64,000 nt of DNA from Litoribacillus peritrichatus (GCF_039537985.1 NZ_BAABBN010000002.1:62001-126000), one strand, 5' to 3'. Counted from the first letter of the stretch, positions 16,315-23,995 are shown. Program-made: numbers and translations. The notes: a model not told the origin generated them from the letters alone.

Positions 16315-16797
16315 TTACCAATCACTTTTTAACGTTGGTTGTTTAAGATTATTTACTAGTTGATTAATTGTGTTCTGGATATGCTGATTAGCGCTTTTAA
16401 TAATCTTATCGTCCATATAACTATGATGGCTGTTCATGTCATTAGTTGTGACGAATGTTGTATCAGTGATTGTAGAGGTTACCCTAATTTTACCGTCTTT
16501 TGTTTCAACTTTAAGTGAGTACCAGACATAGAAAACCAACCCCACTTCTCTCCAAAGCATTGATTTATTTTTACCAATTATTCTAGCTTGCTTTGGTTCT
16601 GTCATGACGACTTCAGAATCACCTATCTTAAAATTCTCTTTCATCCAGATTTCTGTTCTCTGAAACAAAGCTTCTTTTTTAGCATTGGGGATTTCAATTA
16701 TAGTAGTCGCCGATATTGGCTCTCTGAAAGGCTGGGCAGCACATGCGGCCAAAAGAAAGCTTAGCCACAAGAGAAATACTGGTTTGATTGGGCTCAT
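16315..16797 (-). CDS. DUF4468-like lipoprotein, apparent cargo of the element
   Basis: 160 residues with a signal peptide and lipobox LAAC (Cys19), so it is predicted to be a membrane-anchored lipoprotein facing the periplasm or the outside. The body resembles the DUF4468 beta-rich domain: IIEIPNAKKEALFQRTEIWMKENF, then ARIIGKNKSML, then YSLKVETKDGKIRVTSTITD. AAAGGA lies 7 nt before the ATG. It is the only gene of the element on the minus strand and has its own upstream region, the typical layout of an accessory (moron) gene expressed in the integrated state. Exclusion of phages at the cell surface is one possible role; unproven. Confidence 0.75.
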   Translation of the reverse strand: MSPIKPVFLLWLSFLLAACAAQPFREPISATTIIEIPNAKKEALFQRTEIWMKENFKIGDSEVVMTEPKQARIIGKNKSMLWREVGLVFYVWYSLKVETKDGKIRVTSTITDTTFVTTNDMNSHHSYMDDKIIKSANQHIQNTINQLVNNLKQPTLKSDW

Positions 16798-16947
16798 GTT
16801 TAGATCCTTTAAACTTCTTAACTGTATTGATTTCTGAGAAAGATACTATTTTGAATGTTATGTGAAGTGGGCGAGAATATCTATGATGTAAAGTACAGAA
16901 TGTCTGTCACTGAGTAAAGTTTGTAGTGGCGAGCAAAAAAGTGCTAA

Positions 16948-16966
16948 TACAGTTATAACTACAGTT
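16948..16966. promoter_or_regulatory. Arm-type repeat at the right end of the element
   Basis: Exact copy of the 19-mer tacagttataactacagtt also present at 11325-11343. It lies 54 bp inside the right att core. The same orientation at both ends fits P/P' arm sites of the integrase. Confidence 0.7.
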
Positions 16967-17020
16967 AATTGATGGGGAGAAGTGTTTTTGTAAATGGATG
17001 CTTACTTGGAAGGCTAGGAA

Positions 17021-17072
17021 GAAAATGGTGGGCCTGCACGGACTTGAACCGTGGACCTATCGATTATGAGTC
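17021..17072. repeat. Attachment-site copy overlapping the intact tRNA gene
   Basis: Identical to 11147-11198 over 52 bp. It spans 5 bp beyond the encoded CCA through the anticodon loop of the tRNA, so integration keeps the tRNA whole at this end. Confidence 0.93.
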
Positions 17073-17102
17073 GAGTGCTCTAACCAGCTGAGCTACAGGC
17101 CC
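17026..17102 (-). tRNA. tRNA with CAU anticodon, probably tRNA-Ile2 (lysidine type)
   Basis: A 77-nt cloverleaf including encoded CCA: acceptor GGGCCTG/CAGGCCC, D-arm GCTC/GAGC, anticodon stem CTCGA/TCGAT with loop CTCATAA (anticodon CAT), 5-nt variable loop, T-stem CACGG/CCGTG with TTCAAGT loop, discriminator A. The acceptor pairs C4-G69 and C5-G68 are the known TilS recognition pairs of bacterial tRNA-Ile2, whereas elongator tRNA-Met usually has other pairs there. I therefore favour Ile2 (read as AUA after lysidine modification) over Met. It is the integration target of the adjacent element. Confidence 0.9.
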
Positions 17103-17132
17103 TTCTTCCTTGGAGGGAATCAAACTGGGCGC

Positions 17133-17161
17133 ATTATACCGATAAGGAATAATACGCGCCA
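17133..17161 (-). promoter_or_regulatory. Predicted promoter of the tRNA gene, overlapping a hairpin after rpoD
   Basis: On the minus strand a perfect TATAAT (complement of 17133-17138) lies 31 bp before the tRNA, followed by a GC-rich GCGCCC discriminator typical of stringently controlled stable-RNA promoters. The -35 is weak (tggcgc at 17-bp spacing). The whole lies within an inverted repeat (about 17124-17168) that may also end rpoD transcription. Confidence 0.6.
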
Positions 17162-17175
17162 GTTTTTTTACTAAA

Positions 17176-19017
17176 TTATTGCTCGTCGATGAAACCGCGT
17201 AGGTGTTCAGAACGACTTGGATGACGAAGCTTGCGAAGTGCTTTGGCTTCAATCTGACGAATACGCTCACGTGTTACGTCAAACTGCTTACCCACTTCTT
17301 CTAACGTATGGTCGGTGTTCATGTTGATACCGAAACGCATACGCAGAACCTTCGCTTCTCTGGCGGTCAGGCCAGCAAGTACTTCTTTGGTTGCTTCAGA
17401 AAGACCTTCACCCGTTGCCGAATCTACCGGCGAGTGAATGTTTACGTCTTCAATGAAGTCGCCCAAGTGGGAATCTTCATCATCGCCAACCGGGGTTTCC
17501 ATTGAGATTGGCTCTTTGGCAATCTTAAGCACTTTGCGGATTTTGTCTTCCGGCATTTCCATGCGTTCAGCAAGTTCTTCAGGCGTCGCTTCTCGGCCCA
17601 TCTCCTGAAGCATTTGACGAGAAATGCGGTTCAGTTTGTTGATGGTTTCGATCATGTGCACCGGGATACGAATAGTACGTGCCTGGTCTGCAATTGAGCG
17701 AGTAATGGCCTGACGAATCCACCAGGTTGCATACGTGGAGAACTTATAACCACGGCGATATTCGAACTTATCCACAGCCTTCATCAGGCCGATGTTGCCT
17801 TCCTGAATCAGATCCAGGAATTGAAGGCCACGGTTGGTGTACTTCTTCGCAATTGAGATCACCAAACGCAGGTTGGCTTCAACCATTTCTTTCTTCGCAC
17901 GGCGAGCTTTGGCTTCACCGATGGACATGCGACGGTTGATTTCCTTGATTTCCGGAATGGAAAGACCTGTCTTTTCTTCCAGTTCTTTCAGTTTGCGTTG
18001 TGCCCGAACGATTTCAATTCGGTACGCTTCGAGCATCTGAGAATAAGCTTCACCAGAGTCAATGTGGCTCTGAATCCAGTCAAGGTTTACTTCGTTGCCA
18101 GGGAATTCCTTAATAAAGGTTTTTCTTGGCATCTTAGCGCGACGGATACAAAGTTCCATGATCGCTTTTTCTTGTCTGCGGATGTTGTCCAGTGTGCCAC
18201 GAACGGTGTCTATACCGAACTCGTAGTACTTTGGCGTCAACTTGATGGGTGCAAACAGGACGCTGGTTTCATGCAGTGCTTCGCTGGCGTCTTTTGATTC
18301 TCTGCCTTTCTTCTCGCAAAGCTCAAGGTATTTGTTCCAGGCGGTTTCTATTTCGCCGAAGCGTTGCTTGGCTTCTTCAGGGTCTGGCCCTTTTACGCCT
18401 TCGTCATCATCATCGTCGTCACTGTCATCAGTATCTTCGATGTCGTCGTCAGAGGCTTCTGCTTCAGGACTGTTACTTGCAACCGCAACAGGCTCGTCAT
18501 CATTTGCAGGGTCAATATAACCACTGAAGATGTCGCTGATGCGACCTTCTTCGCTTTCTAGTGCTTCATTGAAGTCACTTAAAACGGTTTGAACGATGCC
18601 AGGGAAGTAAGCAATTGAAGACATGGTTTCACGTAAACCTTCTTCAATTCGCTTTGCAATAACGATTTCGCCTTCACGGGTTAACAGCTCTACTGTTCCC
18701 ATTTCCCGCATGTACATGCGAACCGGGTCCGTGGTGCGTGTGCCATCACTTTCTACGGCGGCTAACGCAGCAGCGGCTTCTTCAGCGGCAGCGTCATCAG
18801 GTGATGCATCACCCATCATTAGGGTGTCGGCATCGGGTGCGGTCTCAACAACGTTGATACCCATGTCGTTGATCATACGGATGATATCTTCGACCTGATC
18901 CGGATCAGAAATATCTTCTGGCAAGTGGTCATTAACTTCTGCATAAGTTAAGTAACCTTGCTCTTTACCGCGTGTAATTAGTTCTTTTAAACTCGATGAT
19001 TGGGCTTTGTCGGACAT
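17176..19017 (-). CDS. rpoD: RNA polymerase primary sigma factor (sigma-70)
   Basis: 613 residues, the same length as the E. coli protein, directing RNA polymerase to housekeeping promoters. Region 1.1 is at the N-terminus. A region 1.2 DPVRMYMREMG motif is at about 98-108. A very acidic insert (DDSDDDDDDEG, about 200-210) sits in the non-conserved region. Region 2 carries the core-binding and -10 melting motifs (NLRLVISIAKKYTNRGLQFL, YATWWIRQAI), and region 4.2 ends with VTRERIRQIEAKALRKLRHP. It is last in the rpsU-yqeY-dnaG-rpoD series. Its own extended -10 promoter lies just upstream. Confidence 0.99.
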   Translation of the reverse strand: MSDKAQSSSLKELITRGKEQGYLTYAEVNDHLPEDISDPDQVEDIIRMINDMGINVVETAPDADTLMMGDASPDDAAAEEAAAALAAVESDGTRTTDPVRMYMREMGTVELLTREGEIVIAKRIEEGLRETMSSIAYFPGIVQTVLSDFNEALESEEGRISDIFSGYIDPANDDEPVAVASNSPEAEASDDDIEDTDDSDDDDDDEGVKGPDPEEAKQRFGEIETAWNKYLELCEKKGRESKDASEALHETSVLFAPIKLTPKYYEFGIDTVRGTLDNIRRQEKAIMELCIRRAKMPRKTFIKEFPGNEVNLDWIQSHIDSGEAYSQMLEAYRIEIVRAQRKLKELEEKTGLSIPEIKEINRRMSIGEAKARRAKKEMVEANLRLVISIAKKYTNRGLQFLDLIQEGNIGLMKAVDKFEYRRGYKFSTYATWWIRQAITRSIADQARTIRIPVHMIETINKLNRISRQMLQEMGREATPEELAERMEMPEDKIRKVLKIAKEPISMETPVGDDEDSHLGDFIEDVNIHSPVDSATGEGLSEATKEVLAGLTAREAKVLRMRFGINMNTDHTLEEVGKQFDVTRERIRQIEAKALRKLRHPSRSEHLRGFIDEQ

Positions 19018-19066
19018 ATCCTGCCTGTAAAAAAACCGATGAAGGTGGAGAACACGAAAGCATTAA

Positions 19067-19075
19067 ATTATAGCA
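19067..19075 (-). promoter_or_regulatory. Extended -10 promoter for rpoD
   Basis: On the minus strand TGCTATAAT (complement of 19067-19075) is a TGn-extended consensus -10, about 50 bp before the rpoD ATG. No good -35 is visible, as is usual for extended -10 promoters. Confidence 0.6.
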
Positions 19076-19275
19076 TTAAAATTACGTTTGTTCCATAAAG
19101 TAACGTCATATCGCCAATATATTCTGTGTATTTTCTGTTCTATTCTTTTTTTTGCTACCAAAGTGTCAGGCCGTGGGTTACTAGCTTAGTTTCTTATTTA
19201 AGAAACTCTATTTAATTTCTTTGGTAAGTTATGAAACTGTATATTCATGGACTCTTTAAGCGGCGGTTTGGTTCA

Positions 19276-21201
19276 CTATTTGCCTATGTTTTTTCGTTCT
19301 TGTTGTCTTTGGAAGAATAGTCGTTTTTCGTCTTCTGTGGCTGTTTTATTTGTAATTTTTTCTTTCAACTCAAGAATTTGTTTGTCCAGCTGAATTTTGT
19401 TCAGGTGATTAATGATGTCGTTGAGCTGGCCGGAAAGATGAATTTCATCCAGTAGCGGGGGGGTCGACATGGCTTGTTGCAGAATATCGAAGTGTTCGAC
19501 GTCTTGAAAGTAGCCAAGCAGTTGGGCGGTGCTTTTCGTCTCAGAAGAGGATTTCAGATGGTTGATAACCGCTAATAACTTGGCTTCGTAGATGTTATCG
19601 GTGTCCAGCTTGAGTAATTCTTTTGATAGCTCGCTGATGAGTGTGGGTTGGTGCAGTAAAATACGGATGGCTTCCAGAGTGAGCTTATTGCTTTCTTGTT
19701 TGGCAGGCTCGACGAAAGCGGGTTCTTCGTAGTAGTGCTCCAGGTAAGGGCCGCTGTCCTGAGAGGAAATGTCCTGATAATCGGGGTAATCATAGCTAGA
19801 AGGCGGTGTGAAGGTGCTTTCACTTTGAGGTTTTGAAGTACGTTCACGGTTGGGTGTTTGGCTTTTTTGACCGCTGAAAGCTCTGGCTTTTTCTGGCTTT
19901 TGCTGCTTGAGCAGGGTGTCTTCATTCAGACCGGTTTTACGTGCCAGTTCTTTCGTTAGCAGGTTGCGTAAAAACTCACCGGGTACTTGTTGAATTAAGG
20001 GTGTAAGTTCTTTCGCCAGCTTGGCTTTGCCTTCAAGGCTGGCGTTAGCTGATTCGTAAAGACTGAATAAGTACTGGTCAATGGTCAGAGCTTGGTTAAG
20101 CGTTGTTTCAAAGGCTTCTTTACCGCCTTTTGAGACAACCGTATCCGGGTCTTCGCCTTCGTCCAAAAACAGAAACTTTACTTCGCGGCCGTCAATGAGT
20201 TGTGACAGGGAGAGTTCCAGTGCTTTCTTAGCTGCTTTTTGGCCGGCGGTGTCGCCATCAAAGCAAAAAACCAGCTGGGACGTTTGTTTGAACAGCAATT
20301 TTACGTGCTCTTCGGTCAGTGCGGTGCCCAGGCTGGCAACGGCGTTGTTGAAGCCGTATTGAGCAAGCGCAATGACATCCATATAGCCTTCAACAACAAT
20401 CAGTTGAGCTGGGTGGCGATTGGCTTTTCGTGCCTGATAAAGCCCGTACAGGATGTTACTTTTATGGAAAATCGGCGTTTCAGGGGAGTTTAGGTATTTG
20501 GGTTTATCGTCTCCCAATACTCGTCCGCCAAAAGCCACTGTGCGGCCTCGGGTATCCAGAATGGGGAACATGATGCGGTCACGAAAGCGATCGTAATATT
20601 GATCTTTACCTTGTTCTTTTTCGATCAGCATCCCGACTTTATGGAGCAGTTGTCTGGATTCTGAATCGGTGCCGAGCGTTTTAAGCAGGTTGTCCCAGCC
20701 TACCGGAATATAGCCAATGCCAAATGCTTTGGCGGTGTGGCCGGTCATGCCTCGGCCTTTCAGGTATTGAACTGCTTTGTCTTTGCTGGGGTGGTGGCGA
20801 AGTTGTTGTTGAAAGAAATGGCTGGCCTTTTCCATCAGTTCGAACAGCTTCTGCTCTTCTTGTTTTTTTTGCTGGTACTCTTCTTTGTGTTGGTGATTTT
20901 CTTCACGAGGCACCTCAATGCCTAGTGACGAGGCCAGTGTTTCGATGGCTTCAACAAAGTCGAGTCGGTCGTGTTCAATCAGAAACGTGAGGGCGTTGCC
21001 GCTGGCACCACAGCCAAAGCAGTGATAAAGCTGTTTGCTGTCGCTGACGCTGAAAGAAGGGCTTTTTTCATTGTGAAACGGGCATAAGCCCATGTGATTG
21101 CTGCCGGACTTCTTGAGCTTGATGCGGTTACCAATCAGCTCCACCAAATCTGTTTTAGCGACCACGTCGTCAATAAATAGATCGGGTATTCGTCCGGCCA
21201 T
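19276..21201 (-). CDS. dnaG: DNA primase
   Basis: 641 residues; makes RNA primers at the replication fork. The N-terminal zinc finger (LCPFHNEK...YHCFGCGASG, about 39-64), the RNA polymerase core and the TOPRIM motif (VVEGYMDVI, about 268-276; then FCFDGDTAGQKAA) are all present. The linker at about 430-490 is low-complexity (Ser/Pro/Gln/Tyr-rich). The C-terminal helical domain (about 505-641) would bind DnaB helicase. It sits between yqeY and rpoD in the macromolecular synthesis gene cluster. Confidence 0.99.
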   Translation of the reverse strand: MAGRIPDLFIDDVVAKTDLVELIGNRIKLKKSGSNHMGLCPFHNEKSPSFSVSDSKQLYHCFGCGASGNALTFLIEHDRLDFVEAIETLASSLGIEVPREENHQHKEEYQQKKQEEQKLFELMEKASHFFQQQLRHHPSKDKAVQYLKGRGMTGHTAKAFGIGYIPVGWDNLLKTLGTDSESRQLLHKVGMLIEKEQGKDQYYDRFRDRIMFPILDTRGRTVAFGGRVLGDDKPKYLNSPETPIFHKSNILYGLYQARKANRHPAQLIVVEGYMDVIALAQYGFNNAVASLGTALTEEHVKLLFKQTSQLVFCFDGDTAGQKAAKKALELSLSQLIDGREVKFLFLDEGEDPDTVVSKGGKEAFETTLNQALTIDQYLFSLYESANASLEGKAKLAKELTPLIQQVPGEFLRNLLTKELARKTGLNEDTLLKQQKPEKARAFSGQKSQTPNRERTSKPQSESTFTPPSSYDYPDYQDISSQDSGPYLEHYYEEPAFVEPAKQESNKLTLEAIRILLHQPTLISELSKELLKLDTDNIYEAKLLAVINHLKSSSETKSTAQLLGYFQDVEHFDILQQAMSTPPLLDEIHLSGQLNDIINHLNKIQLDKQILELKEKITNKTATEDEKRLFFQRQQERKNIGK

Positions 21202-21236
21202 GTTGTATTATCCAGTCAGTGCTTAGAGACTAACGA

Positions 21237-21701
21237 TTACTGAAGTGCTGCTTTCACAAGTTGGCTTACCTGGCCCATGTCGGCCTTGCCAACCACTTGT
21301 GGTTTAATGACACCCATCAGTTTGCCCATGTCTTGCATGCCTGCTGCGCCAGTCTGTTCTTTGGCTGCACTGATAATGTCTTTGATTTCATCTTCAGATA
21401 ATTGAGCAGGCAAGAATTCAGACAAGATACCAACTTCCAGAACTTCCTGGTCGTAAAGGTCTTGGCGATCGGCGTCTTTGTATTGGCTTGCTGCGTCTTT
21501 ACGTTGTTTGATCATCTTGTCGATGGTGGCGATTACTCGGGTATCATCAATCACTGCATCGCGTTCCATGCCTTCGTCCACTCGGATTTGTTTGAGTGCT
21601 GCCTGGGCAGTTCGTAGAACGGTCAGACGAGGTTTGTCTTTGCTGCGCATTGCTTCTTTGACGGCGCTTTTCAGTTGGTCTTCCAGTAGTTCGCTTGACA
21701 T
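21237..21701 (-). CDS. yqeY: GatB/YqeY domain protein
   Basis: 154 residues from the ATG at 21701, which follows AAAGGAG with 6-nt spacing; the open frame to 21743 is not needed. It matches the YqeY family, related to the tail domain of GatB that contacts tRNA (LKSAVKEAMRSKDKPRLTVLRTAQAALKQIRVDE, EVLEVGILSEFLPAQLSEDE). Such proteins may touch tRNA metabolism, but no activity is established. Its position between rpsU and dnaG is a conserved gammaproteobacterial arrangement. Confidence 0.95.
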   Translation of the reverse strand: MSSELLEDQLKSAVKEAMRSKDKPRLTVLRTAQAALKQIRVDEGMERDAVIDDTRVIATIDKMIKQRKDAASQYKDADRQDLYDQEVLEVGILSEFLPAQLSEDEIKDIISAAKEQTGAAGMQDMGKLMGVIKPQVVGKADMGQVSQLVKAALQ

Positions 21702-21762
21702 GATGATCTCCTTTCGGTGTTGGTGTTGGCTATGTTTTAACAAATTTAATAGCCCAGAAACA

Positions 21763-21789
21763 ACAAAAGAAGCCGTAGGCTTCTTTTGT
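21763..21789 (-). terminator. Terminator/attenuator between rpsU and yqeY-dnaG
   Basis: A 12-bp perfect stem, acaaaagaagcc (21763-21774) with ggcttcttttgt (21778-21789), and a 3-nt loop. On the minus strand it is followed by a U-rich tgtttc tract. It sits 26 bp after rpsU, like the attenuator that lowers dnaG expression relative to rpsU in E. coli. Confidence 0.75.
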
Positions 21790-21814
21790 ACTGGTCACTT
21801 CGACAAGATCGCTC

Positions 21815-22030
21815 TTAGTAGAGACGCTCGAAACGTTTTGTTTCGCGCTGAACTTTTTTCGCGTGACGCTTAACTGCTGCAGCTAGTTTGCGCTTGCGAA
21901 CTGCTGTAGGCTTTTCATAATATTCGCGACGACGTACTTCAGAAAGAACGCCTGCTTTCTCGCAAGAACGCTTAAAACGACGTAGTGCGATATCAAATGG
22001 TTCGTTTTCTTTTACTTTTACCGCTGGCAT
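21815..22030 (-). CDS. rpsU: Small ribosomal subunit protein bS21
   Basis: 71 residues from the ATG at 22030 (MPAVKVKENEPFDIALRRFKR), the standard S21 length. A TTG codon extends the frame by one residue and is not used. The protein is strongly basic, with the conserved FKRSCEKAGVLSEVRRREYYEKP segment. S21 binds near the 3' end of 16S rRNA and helps mRNA base-pair at initiation. It is the first gene of the macromolecular synthesis group, with a predicted promoter about 80 bp upstream. Confidence 0.98.
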   Translation of the reverse strand: MPAVKVKENEPFDIALRRFKRSCEKAGVLSEVRRREYYEKPTAVRKRKLAAAVKRHAKKVQRETKRFERLY

Positions 22031-22033
22031 CAA

Positions 22034-22334
22034 TAATTACCTATTGTCATGTGACCAGTTTAAGACCTTACTTAATCAAAAAATAAGTAGTGTCTATTCG
22101 TAAGGCCGCACATTCTAAATCCGTTCGAATCAAAAGTAAATATTTTATTTGCTATCCAATTGAGGGATGAATGCGTTTATCAAACAGTGTTTGACGAAGC
22201 TGTCCAATGAACGTTTTTCACATTAAACTAGCTCCCTTTTTCGACCCGCCATTGCATGTGATCTTCTTTATTTGAATCGTGGTTATTTAAATATAGCGTA
22301 AATGCAGGGCATCCTGATTGACTTTGGAGTGGAT
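22034..22334. other. Divergent intergenic region rpsU / tsaD
   Basis: 301 bp with no gene. It holds the predicted rpsU promoter (22112-22140) and a small palindrome, tcaaac-agt-gtttga (22180-22194), of operator size. I see no clear promoter for tsaD. Confidence 0.6.
22112..22140 (-). promoter_or_regulatory. Predicted sigma-70 promoter of rpsU
   Basis: Minus-strand TTTACT (complement of 22135-22140), 17-bp spacer, TAGAAT (complement of 22112-22117), then a GC-rich gtgcggcc discriminator as in growth-rate-regulated promoters. Confidence 0.6.
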
Positions 22335-23363
22335 ATGTTAGTTCTGGGGATTGAAACCTCTTGCGATGAGACCGGTGTTGCCTTGTATTGCTCTCAAAAG
22401 GGGTTAATTGCGGATGCTCTTTATAGTCAGATTGAGATGCATAATGAATATGGCGGTGTTGTGCCTGAGCTGGCATCACGAGATCACGTTAAAAAGCTGC
22501 TGCCTTTAATACAGAGTGTGTTGGATCAGGCGGGCATCACCAATAAAGAGGTTGATGCCGTTGCCTACACTAAAGGGCCGGGTTTGGTGGGGGCGCTCAT
22601 GGTCGGTACCATGACGGCCAGAGCGATTGCCTTTGCCTGGGGCGTACCTGCTTTGGGGGTGCATCACATGGAAGGCCATTTATTGGCGCCGATGCTGGAA
22701 GAGACGCCGCCGGAGTTTCCTTTTGTTGCTTTATTGGTGTCCGGTGGCCATACCCAGTTAGTACAGGTCGATGGCATTGGTCAATATGCCTTGTTGGGTG
22801 AGTCTCTGGATGATGCTGCGGGCGAAGCGTTCGATAAAGCCGCGAAAATGATGAAGTTGCCTTATCCGGGAGGGCCACATATTGCTCGCCTTGCTGAGCA
22901 AGGTACGGCGGGGCGGTTTAAATTTCCGCGACCTATGGTCGATCGTCCCGGGTTGGAGTTCAGTTTCAGCGGACTGAAAACTTATACATTAAATACTGTA
23001 TTGGCGATTGAAAAAGCGCAAGGTGAGCTGGAAGAGCAAGATAAGGCAGACATCGCGCACGCATTCCAGGAAGCTGTGGTGGAAACGTTGGCCATTAAAT
23101 GCCGACGGGCGCTGGAACAAACGGGTATGAAACAATTGGTGATGGCCGGTGGTGTTTCGGCGAATACGCGGTTACGAGAAAAACTCGAAGATGCATTGGC
23201 GAAAGTTGGCGGTAAGGTTTTTTATGCTCGGCCCGAATTTTGTACCGATAATGGCGCAATGATCGCCTTTGCTGGTTGTCAGCGGTTAAAGGCAGGGCAG
23301 CAAGATGATTTGGCGGTGAAACCTGTCGCGAGATGGCCGCTAACCGAACTGCCGGCTATTTAG
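22335..23363 (+). CDS. tsaD: tRNA N6-adenosine threonylcarbamoyltransferase subunit
   Basis: 342 residues from the ATG at 22335, preceded by GGAG; an ATG at 22302 opens the frame but adds an N-terminus foreign to the family. TsaD transfers the threonylcarbamoyl group to A37 of ANN-decoding tRNAs, with TsaB and TsaE. Motifs: GIETSCDETG at 5-14, the metal-binding HHMEGH at about 110-115, VSGGHTQL, DDAAGEAFDKAAK, and MAGGVSANTRLRE. It is transcribed divergently from rpsU, a widespread arrangement. Confidence 0.98.
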   Translation: MLVLGIETSCDETGVALYCSQKGLIADALYSQIEMHNEYGGVVPELASRDHVKKLLPLIQSVLDQAGITNKEVDAVAYTKGPGLVGALMVGTMTARAIAFAWGVPALGVHHMEGHLLAPMLEETPPEFPFVALLVSGGHTQLVQVDGIGQYALLGESLDDAAGEAFDKAAKMMKLPYPGGPHIARLAEQGTAGRFKFPRPMVDRPGLEFSFSGLKTYTLNTVLAIEKAQGELEEQDKADIAHAFQEAVVETLAIKCRRALEQTGMKQLVMAGGVSANTRLREKLEDALAKVGGKVFYARPEFCTDNGAMIAFAGCQRLKAGQQDDLAVKPVARWPLTELPAI

Positions 23364-23413
23364 TTCGTTTGAGTGTTTGATTGAGGCCTGAGTGGCTATT
23401 TAGGACTGAGCAG

Positions 23414-23995
23414 TTATTTAGGGCTGAGCAGTTGCTGAATGTTTTCCCGATGGGAAAATAGCAGGATGGCGCTGCAGGTGCACCAAAAGGCCAGTACGTG
23501 GTTGTCGATGAAGTAGACAACGATCGGAGACACTAACGCGCATATCAAGGCTGCGTAAGCTGATATCCGGGTAATCAATAGGGCTGTGAGCCATAAGCCG
23601 AGGGTGATTGCTGATAATATCGGTGAAATGGCGATCATGGTGCCTAGTATGGTGGCAACGCCTTTACCTCCTTTAAAACGAAAGAACAGTGGGTAAATGT
23701 GGCCGATAATAACAGCACTGGCAACGACACCAAGGTGGGTCAGGCTGTTGTTACCGACCTGTTGGTACAGTTTTACGACGAGAAAGCCCTTCAGGACATC
23801 CCCTATGAGTGTTATTAGGGCGCTTTTCCAGCCGTGAAGGCGCATCATGTTGGTTGCGCCTGCATTGCCTGAACCGGATTGTCTCGGGTCTGAATAGTGT
23901 TGAAATTTGCTGATGATCATCGCGGTTGGCAAAGAGCCAACAAGATAGGCGATAAAAGCCGCAGAGAGTAACAGCGTGAGGTCGTTGTTCATCAT
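23414..23995 (-). CDS. plsY: Acyl-phosphate:glycerol-3-phosphate acyltransferase
   Basis: About 193 residues from the ATG pair at 23992-23995 (MMNNDLTLLLSAAFIAYLVGSLPTA); the open frame extends to 24196 but that region lies upstream of the family N-terminus. Integral membrane enzyme of phospholipid synthesis that makes lysophosphatidate. Motifs: GSLPTAMIISK, GSGNAGATNMMR, and the glycine-rich FRFKGGKGVAT. It is divergent from folB, as in many gammaproteobacteria. No strong ribosome site is visible, so the exact start is uncertain. Confidence 0.96.
   Translation of the reverse strand: MMNNDLTLLLSAAFIAYLVGSLPTAMIISKFQHYSDPRQSGSGNAGATNMMRLHGWKSALITLIGDVLKGFLVVKLYQQVGNNSLTHLGVVASAVIIGHIYPLFFRFKGGKGVATILGTMIAISPILSAITLGLWLTALLITRISAYAALICALVSPIVVYFIDNHVLAFWCTCSAILLFSHRENIQQLLSPK

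Larger units (their letters stand above)
11147..17072. mobile_element. Small tRNA-integrated element (satellite-like island), about 5.9 kb
   Basis: Bounded by 52-bp perfect direct repeats (11147-11198 and 17021-17072) that duplicate the 3' part of the tRNA gene, which stays intact at the right end. Contents in order: tyrosine integrase, a 112-aa unknown, AlpA-type regulator, winged-helix-like protein, primase-polymerase-like protein and VirE-like ATPase on the plus strand, a noncoding region with inverted repeats, then a lipoprotein on the minus strand. No capsid, portal, terminase, conjugation or mobilisation gene is visible. The integrase lies at the end away from the intact tRNA. The set resembles P4/PICI-like satellites, but its mobility is untested. 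Confidence 0.9.

Noticed and set aside
11147..17072. A complete prophage
   Set aside because: No capsid, portal, tail, terminase or lysis gene is present in the 5.9 kb; only integration, regulation and replication genes plus a lipoprotein.
17026..17102. Elongator tRNA-Met
   Set aside because: Anticodon CAU fits, but acceptor pairs C4-G69 and C5-G68 are TilS identity pairs of tRNA-Ile2. Not fully excluded without profile scoring.
18249..18527. Open frames on the plus strand opposite the acidic part of rpoD
   Set aside because: They mirror the Asp/Glu/Ser-rich codons of rpoD on the other strand, lack ribosome sites and are low-complexity (Arg/Cys/Ser runs).
19188..19207. Terminator between dnaG and rpoD
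   Set aside because: agtttctt/aagaaact forms an 8-bp AT-rich stem, but no U-tract follows on the minus strand, so I do not call it a terminator.
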